A stretch of 64,000 nt of DNA. Origin: Acanthornis magna. Lineage: Eukaryota; Chordata; Aves; Passeriformes; Acanthizidae. The stretch's first letter is position 1, and the number at the start of each line of letters is the position of its first letter. The stretch spans positions 4,650,001 to 4,714,000 of the forward strand of contig JAWUZG010000016.1 in the NCBI GenBank assembly GCA_036785705.1. The letters are read 5' to 3'. Of this stretch, positions 57,590-64,000 are shown one piece after another. The notes beneath the pieces are model-generated. The model searched no databases, had not been told where the DNA came from, and saw only the letters and a list, made by a program, of their open reading frames with translations. Both the position numbers and the translations under genes were made by a program.

Positions 57590-57680
57590 AAAATAGTTGT
57601 TTTATTAGTGTATTAATAATCAATATACTTATTATTTATTATGGCATATTAATGAGGCCTTTGAGATGAGAGCATGCAGG
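57590..57680. promoter_or_regulatory. Candidate intronic element rich in homeodomain-like sites
   Basis: An AT-rich cluster with TATTAATAATC, TTATTATTTATTATGG and ATATTAATGAGGCC inside CCDC85C intron 1. The dense ATTA cores resemble conserved developmental elements, but base composition alone could give the same pattern. Confidence 0.2.
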
Positions 57681-59589
57681 GGCAGAAGCAAAAGATGAGG
57701 TTCATCCCATTTAATTTGAGATATCTCCAATATAGATATTAACATCTGCATTCCCTTGGGCTTCCTTTATCGGCCATGTGGAGAAAGGCACTTTGGTGTC
57801 ATGATTTATGTGAGCTACGTGTGCATCAAAGAGAGAAGAATTGCATGCTGGTTGTGCTCTTTCTCTCTGCTGGCGAGGAGGAAGCCTGGTCAGCTCGTAC
57901 ATATGCAGCCATCTAAAGCCAGATGAGATCAGTCGTGTTCCAGGTGTTGTGGTGACCACTGCCCACTGCTCCAGCGCACCTGTCCTAGCTCAGGTGAAAG
58001 AGAAGAAATTGCCTTTCTCAGCAGCACTCAAATGTCACCCTTTTATAGTCCCCAGGCTGCATGGGCAGCCCAGGTCTGAGAAAGTCCTGTTCTCTGTGCT
58101 GGAGACCTCTCAGAACTCAGTGGCTCCTGCCAAGCTTAAGCACAGGTTTGGTTACTTGACCAATTATTTTCCTTCTTATATCAAGAGCACTTTTCATCCT
58201 ATGAAAATGACTTTAATTTTCTTTTTTAAATACTGCTGTTTTTATCGTGTTGGTATTTTTGGTGCTGTAGGCTGTTACATACGGACTCCTTGTGATTAAG
58301 ACAGGAAATCTGCTCTGGGGTGGTACACTAGTTAGATGTAAGACCACTGGAGAAACACCTGTTTGCACCTCTGCTGTAAGGTCAGTGAGTTCTGCTAATT
58401 GTCTTATCAGTGCTGAGGTCTCAGACATGAAGGGGACAGCTTGAGTTTCTTGTAGCCAGTAGTCATCGGCCACTCATTTGAAGGACTTCTGTGCAGTGCT
58501 TCATTTGAGGCATCTTTGTCATTGCCCACTCCTGCCTTCTTGGTGGAGCACTGCCTGTGTGCCAGCCTGCTTGGCTCCCAAACTTCTGGGTAGCTGGTGT
58601 CCCTGAAAACAAGGCTCAGGATGCTTAAATTAAAATTGGGCCATATCTGGAAATATATTCTCCATGGTAATGTGTTCTAATTTTGTTTTCCTCTTTCAAT
58701 ATTCTATAAAGATACCTTATTCTCAGCTTATTTTTTCCTGTTGAAGGAAAAAAAACTTGTATTGATTAAAAGACGATTTTCTATGGGCCTTTGATGGAAT
58801 TATCTACTTACTCTCATCGAAAGCAATCAGAATAAGGGAAGTAAACTGTGTTGGTTACATGTAAATGATTTGGTCCTCTGGAGACATTTCATCAAATAAA
58901 GCTGAGGATCAAACTAAATGGTGATTTAATGAAGTGGCAGAAATGCGAACCCAAAATGTAGCCCTGGCAGGTGTTACACTTGATGTCTGTGCAGCGATGA
59001 GGGGCACGAATACCAACACTGACAGAAACATTGCATTTGAAAGCTGAAGGGTTAATAGTGTGTGGGGACAGGGGTGACTGCATCCATGTGACCTTGGGGT
59101 ACTGGAGGCCGACCCTGGGAGGCATTGGGCTTTTTATCTGCCCCGCAGCAGGGCTGTGGCCTTGCTTGCATCTCACAGACATATCTATGGCAAGGTCTGC
59201 TGACGCTGCCCCCCCCGGCTGCCCTTGCAGCATCCTCCTGTAGTGGGGCTGCCCTTTGGAGGTGCTCTGGGAACAAAACGGTGGACAATGGCTGATGGTA
59301 GGTGAGATGGAGATGAGATGCTTAAACTGGCAAAAATGTCTGGTATATGTCAGGTGTGGAGTGAGGCAAATGAAAAACATCTAAGCCCATTTAAAATACA
59401 ACTCAAATGCTTGAACCCAGAAGGTTGATGTTCTTTCCACGCTCAGATGCAGGGCTTAATGCATTCCACTGCAAAACACACAGCACTGCCTGCCCGGAAC
59501 AGGGAAGGTTTGGGGGCTGCACATCCAGTTTTCCTGCGAATTAGCTGCAACTGGCTGGGTTTGCTTCTGCATTCTGTATTTTTAACCTG

Positions 59590-59810
59590 ACTTTTTGTCT
59601 GCCAGCCAGAATTCATCCTGCCCTGTCGCCAAATGTCATCATCCCCTTGTGGTTAACTTGCTGCAATTCATGAAACACTTGGCTGCCATAAATAGTTACG
59701 TGCAGAGGTTCCTCCGCACGCGGAGCAGGCAGAAATGCGCAGGCAGCGCTGCTAGGCACTCGCACACGAACATGTCCACCAAGAGAAAGTTGACCCACTT
59801 CTGCAAATAG
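59590..59810. promoter_or_regulatory. Candidate intronic regulatory element
   Basis: A repeat-free stretch with ordinary-to-high complexity and clustered CpGs in CCDC85C intron 1. It includes the short inverted repeat CTCCGC-ac-GCGGAG (59712-59725) and GCCATAAATAG. It could be a conserved noncoding element; this is inference. Confidence 0.25.
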
Positions 59811-62800
59811 ATAACTCCTGGCAGAAAAAGTAACACTGTCTCAGAGAATCTATCTTCCCCTTGCCTACTGAATTGTGAAGCAAAAAGCAAGCCAGCTCCA
59901 TCTTCTGAATTAGCAGTGATGTGAGCACAGTACTCCCCATTGAAACCAGAGTGTGTAAATCAGCCCTTGATCTGAGGAGGGCTTAAAATGGCTACAATTT
60001 GGTCATGATTTTTTTTTTTTCAATATAATGAAAGCTTTTGTTAGTGAATGAGGTGCGTGGAGTTCAGGACTCAGCTGCTCTTAGGCATTAGGAAACATTT
60101 ATCACCATGGCAATTGAAGGCTGTTGTACAGGTTATTTTGAACACTTTTCTAGTGACTCATGTCTGGGTCAAGACCATTTATGCCAGGTTACTTTAGCCC
60201 CTGTACATGCAGGTATATATATTCTTCCTTCCCTTAAATTGTTTCTTGCCTTGCTATTTTGCCCCTCTCAGGAAGTTCATTGCTTGTTCTGACTTATGTC
60301 TCCAAGGTGGTGGTGCCAAGTGTTCACCTTGCTTAGAGACTCTCCCATAAAGGGTCTTTGTGACCTCAAGTCCTTGCGAAGTAGATTACAGGTTAGTTGC
60401 GACTGGGTTTGAGAGTTCACGGATCTTGCGGTGAGATTGAAGCAATCCTAAATCTGATGTGAGTTATCTCATTGTCTGCTTGGGATCTCCTACGGGCTCG
60501 TAGGACGGGATGTCTCCTGTTTGCCTGGAGTGGCTGTGGTGGGAGGGCTGTCTGTTGTGGAGGGAGCACCGTCGGTGAGTGTCAGGCTTATGGCATCAGG
60601 GCTTTGGCCAGCTGCAAACTGCAGTCGCAGGGTGACACGCTAGCTGTCTTCTGTGGTTGTGTCAACGCCGGCTTGCTGGCAGAATTAGTTCAATCAAAGC
60701 TGGAGTGCTCTGAAAAGCCCTTCAGACTTTGCTCCATCCCCCAGCTCTGTGCAGTGACACTCAGGACTGCATGCTGCTGCCTTTTCCCCCATTTCATCCC
60801 AAACTCCTCTGCTGCTGGGGTTTCATTCATGTACAGGAAGGTCAGTGGCATTTGAATGTCTGTGGGAGATGAAAGATGAAGTGTATGGAGCAAATGGATG
60901 GAATAGGGCTCAGGCTATCTCAAGAGGAGATACTAAGCTGCTCTTTCAAACCATCTCCAGGGCAGTAAGATGCTCCAGGGCTGCCTGTGCCCAGGGGTTT
61001 GGCAGCTGTGTCAGACCTGTCCCTGCGTTCCCAGGACAATGAGAGCCCCCAGGTGTGGCGGGGAAAGCTTCAGAGCAGCTCTCTGTCCATATGCTGTAAA
61101 GACCCATGAAGAGGAAAGGAGCAGGCAAAAGGGCTACTCAAAGTGGAGCAGCAAAACCAAACCATTGTTTTAGAAAAGAAGAAAAAAGACGTTTAGCATT
61201 TCCAGTCCCCAAAGCTTAGTATTTCTATGGAAATAGCAGGAGGAGGCTTGCTGTCAGTCTGATCTAGGGGGGCTGGCTAGATTTTGTCTGTTCTTCCCCC
61301 CATCTTCTATCCTGGGTCATCTGAAGACAGATTGCTATGCATCACGAATGCAAGATTCCTTGTTTCTGACTTTTGATTAAGTGCTAAGCTGTCTCTGGAG
61401 GGCTGGCATCTCTTTCATCTGCAGTTTTTTACTTGCTAAGGTACATTTCTTTCACTCTGTGACACTTACTGATAATGCCTTGTCCTATAAATGCCACTTC
61501 TGTGGCACAGTGCTCCTGGCTGTGACTTTGTATCAGGCTGTGGACTGTTCAGTGACCAGTGGAGTTACTGTGGGACTCTGCAGACTTGAATGAAATTGAG
61601 GCTTGGACTCTTTGCACTTGCTTTGGTATTTTTTCAAAGGAAATACAGAGTGTCTTTAATCTCCAACAGGGGAAGTAATCCGTCCTGTTTAGGCAATGTT
61701 CTGCTTGATTTTTGTGTTGCCAGAGGATTATTGCTGGTTATATACATGCAGGAATTTACCATTTTCATGTTGATGTTTTTGCTATTTCCCTCCCCATTTT
61801 TCTTCTTAGTAGGATCTAATAGAAGAGATTCCAGGACAATCTACATAAAAGTCTACTGTTTTATGCCAGACTAACGTCATCAGATGCTAACAGAGCATCA
61901 GTAATTAAAATGAACTCATTTTGGTTGATGCTGAATCTTTTCCAGCTCCTAACAAAGGTGTTAAGAAAATCTTATTTTTATGTACAATATTAAAGGACTA
62001 TTGTGATGCACAGTATTCTTTTGTCTTCTTGGTTTCCTTTTCTTATCTCCCTTACTGGGATTTGCAGTCTCATATTTATCTATTTCCCAGCAGCTGAATA
62101 TAACTTTGATCTATGCTTTGGATCTACGGAGCTTTTAATCCCTTTCCACTGAGTTAAAAGCTTGTTTGCTGTTGAATGTGATACATAGTTATAGGTTATA
62201 TGATCTTCACCAGCGGCTCATGCATCGCACAGGGATGGCACATTGTGAAATACTCTGATAAAATGTTCCCTTGTTCATTTTCCTGATTGCAGCTGAAACC
62301 CAGCATGGGAGTGAGTCAGTCGTTCACTCCTGGTCAAACTGTGGATACACCTGTCCTTTGCTGTTACAAATACCTCTGCACTCGCATGCTTTATTTCAAT
62401 TATTCATTCATTTCTCTGTGATGTTTATTTTTGAGGCTACAAACCAGTTCAGTATTTCAGTCAGTGCAGCAGCCTTTCCGTCTTCCAATTCTGATAACAT
62501 TTAGAGTGTTTTCCTTTCTCGTCCTTTTAGCACTTTTTAAAAATAGGGATCCATTTTTAAAGCCTATGTGTTTATTCGTCTTCCATGTCCTGGAACATGA
62601 TAATATATGCCTTGTTTGTGGAGATCTTCTCTTCTGGAGTGGCTGCAGTTTCCACCTCAGGAACAATAATGATTTCTGCAGCTCTGTGCTCCAGGCCATG
62701 TGGATGTAGCTGCACGTGTGTGACTGTATTCAACCATCTTCTGAAAGTTGTTCTTCTCGAGTTTTTGGTGTAGCTGTTTGCTTCCTAGATTCTGAGCAGT

Positions 62801-62921
62801 TTCTCTGGAAGTCTCCCATGCTTGTCTCCCAACCTGTTGTAACAAAATGCAGTCCTCTTTTTATGACGTCAATCAATACTGTACTGTTTTAGATGTAAGC
62901 CTTAAAATAACAAAAGGATGG

Positions 62922-63060
62922 ATGGTTCTGCAAGTTAGAGCACTGAGCTGGGATTCAGATTTGGAGTGCTTTCTCATTCTTACATGGCTTTCTCATGCAG
63001 ACTTACCTAAATTATGTGATTTGTGGTTCTCCTTTTATACAACCAGGATAATAGATTTCC
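62922..63060 (+). mobile_element. MIR-like SINE relic in CCDC85C intron 1
   Basis: GTTCTGCAAGTTAGAGCACT followed by GAGCTGGGATTCAGAT resembles the tRNA-derived head of MIR-type SINEs (GGTTAGAGCACTG...GGATTCAGA). ACTTACCTAAATTATGTGAT and ACAACCAGGATAATAGAT match the later ACTTACC...GGGATAATAG section. Strongly diverged. Confidence 0.55.
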
Positions 63061-64000
63061 TTTGTCTTCTCCAAGTTTTTTGTGGTTTGTTGGGTCATTT
63101 ATAACATGCTCATACAGTGCTCAACAGAATTAGACCCTTACCTCAAATGGGGCCTCTGACCATTGCTATGATACCAGTGATAACAAACAGGTTTTGAGTT
63201 ATACTGAGCTAGCAAGGAAGGACAAATCTTTATAGTAACTCCACACATTTCTAATTCCCAGTTTTGGAGTTGCTTCAAATCCGGTTTCAGCTTTACTGGG
63301 ATAAACGCACTTTACGTGTTGGGTTGCTTCCATCTATATTGTACATACTTCTTGGAACCACAGGATGATGAAGTGTGGTCAGTCTCCAGCCAGCTGTAAA
63401 AAACCAGAAACTTGTCAAATAATAATTCTCCCAAATGAGAGGATGACCAAAATTAGATAAAAAGCAGTGTTTGCCTCTCCACAAACACAGACAAGTGCAG
63501 AAAGATGCTGCTGCTGTCATGGCAGCAGGGTTACCTTGATATTTTTCAGAGAGTGGGCACAGCATTTGCTATTTCAGCTCATCCCATCTATGTTGCCCAG
63601 TTGAATATCACTTTATATATGTGTATTTAAAATGTGGTTTATCTGTCAGCCTAGTGCAGTTTTGGCTGAGGTGAAGAATCACAGCTGTGAAGCAGAAGGG
63701 TCCTTCGTGTCACGTTGCTCCCCATGTCACTGCAAAGCAGCAGTGTCTTTGCTGTAATTGCTGAAGGCACCATTCCTCCTTCCAGTTAAATTCCTACCTG
63801 ATCCCTTGATTGCTTTATTTCTGATGCTGGTAATTTGGTAACTCCTAACGAGTCCTGACTGAAAAGTCATCAAAGTCACTCTTGGGTGTGAGCTCAGAGT
63901 TTCTTAACCACATGGGCTTTTATTTCCATTTGCCTGGTGGAATTGGGAGGGAGGATCTTTTTGTCAGCGTATCACTGGCACGTTAGGAGGGTGACAAGAC

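Overview
The window is vertebrate nuclear DNA, most likely from a bird. Genes are split into exons with GT-AG introns and large gaps. CpG islands mark promoters. The recognisable interspersed repeats are mostly CR1-type LINE tails, the typical avian repeat, with a few worn MIR-like SINE relics. There are no operons, CRISPR arrays or prokaryotic signals. The species cannot be told from the sequence alone. The gene set and order match the segment that in human lies on 14q32: CYP46A1, HHIPL1, CCDC85C.

Layout. (1) 1-1191, minus strand: first coding exon of CYP46A1 (cholesterol 24-hydroxylase) and part of its intron 1; the rest of the gene lies off the left edge. Its GC-rich promoter is squeezed between the start codon and a CR1 remnant at about 1355-1704. 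(2) About 1732-7340: intergenic. (3) 7725-26361, minus strand: a complete nine-exon coding region for HHIPL1 (hedgehog-interacting-protein-like 1). All splice sites and phases join into one 803-residue reading frame with a signal peptide, a folate-receptor-like Cys-rich domain, a glucose/sorbosone-dehydrogenase-like beta-propeller, a Pro/Thr/basic linker and a C-terminal SRCR domain. (4) About 26761-50900: 24 kb without a recognisable gene, holding MIR-like relics, simple repeats and a few isolated CpG-rich patches that could be regulatory. (5) About 50930-53220: a very GC-rich CpG island carrying the promoter and first coding exon of CCDC85C on the plus strand. (6) 53121-64000: the 5' part of CCDC85C intron 1, continuing past the right edge.

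How the genes relate. HHIPL1 and CCDC85C are divergent, about 26 kb apart from start codon to start codon, so sharing one bidirectional promoter is unlikely. HHIPL1 and CYP46A1 are tandem on the minus strand, about 6 kb apart. The products act in different places: a secreted extracellular protein of the hedgehog-interacting family, an ER-membrane P450 for brain cholesterol turnover, and an intracellular coiled-coil junction protein. The neighbourhood therefore reflects conserved synteny, not a pathway.

I found no new multi-gene system. The observations most worth checking are a perfect 15-bp inverted repeat around a GC box upstream of HHIPL1, two substitutions at usually conserved glycines of the HHIPL1 propeller, the CR1 remnant at the CYP46A1 promoter, the 5' leader structure of CCDC85C, and an isolated CpG-rich patch near 43.5 kb.
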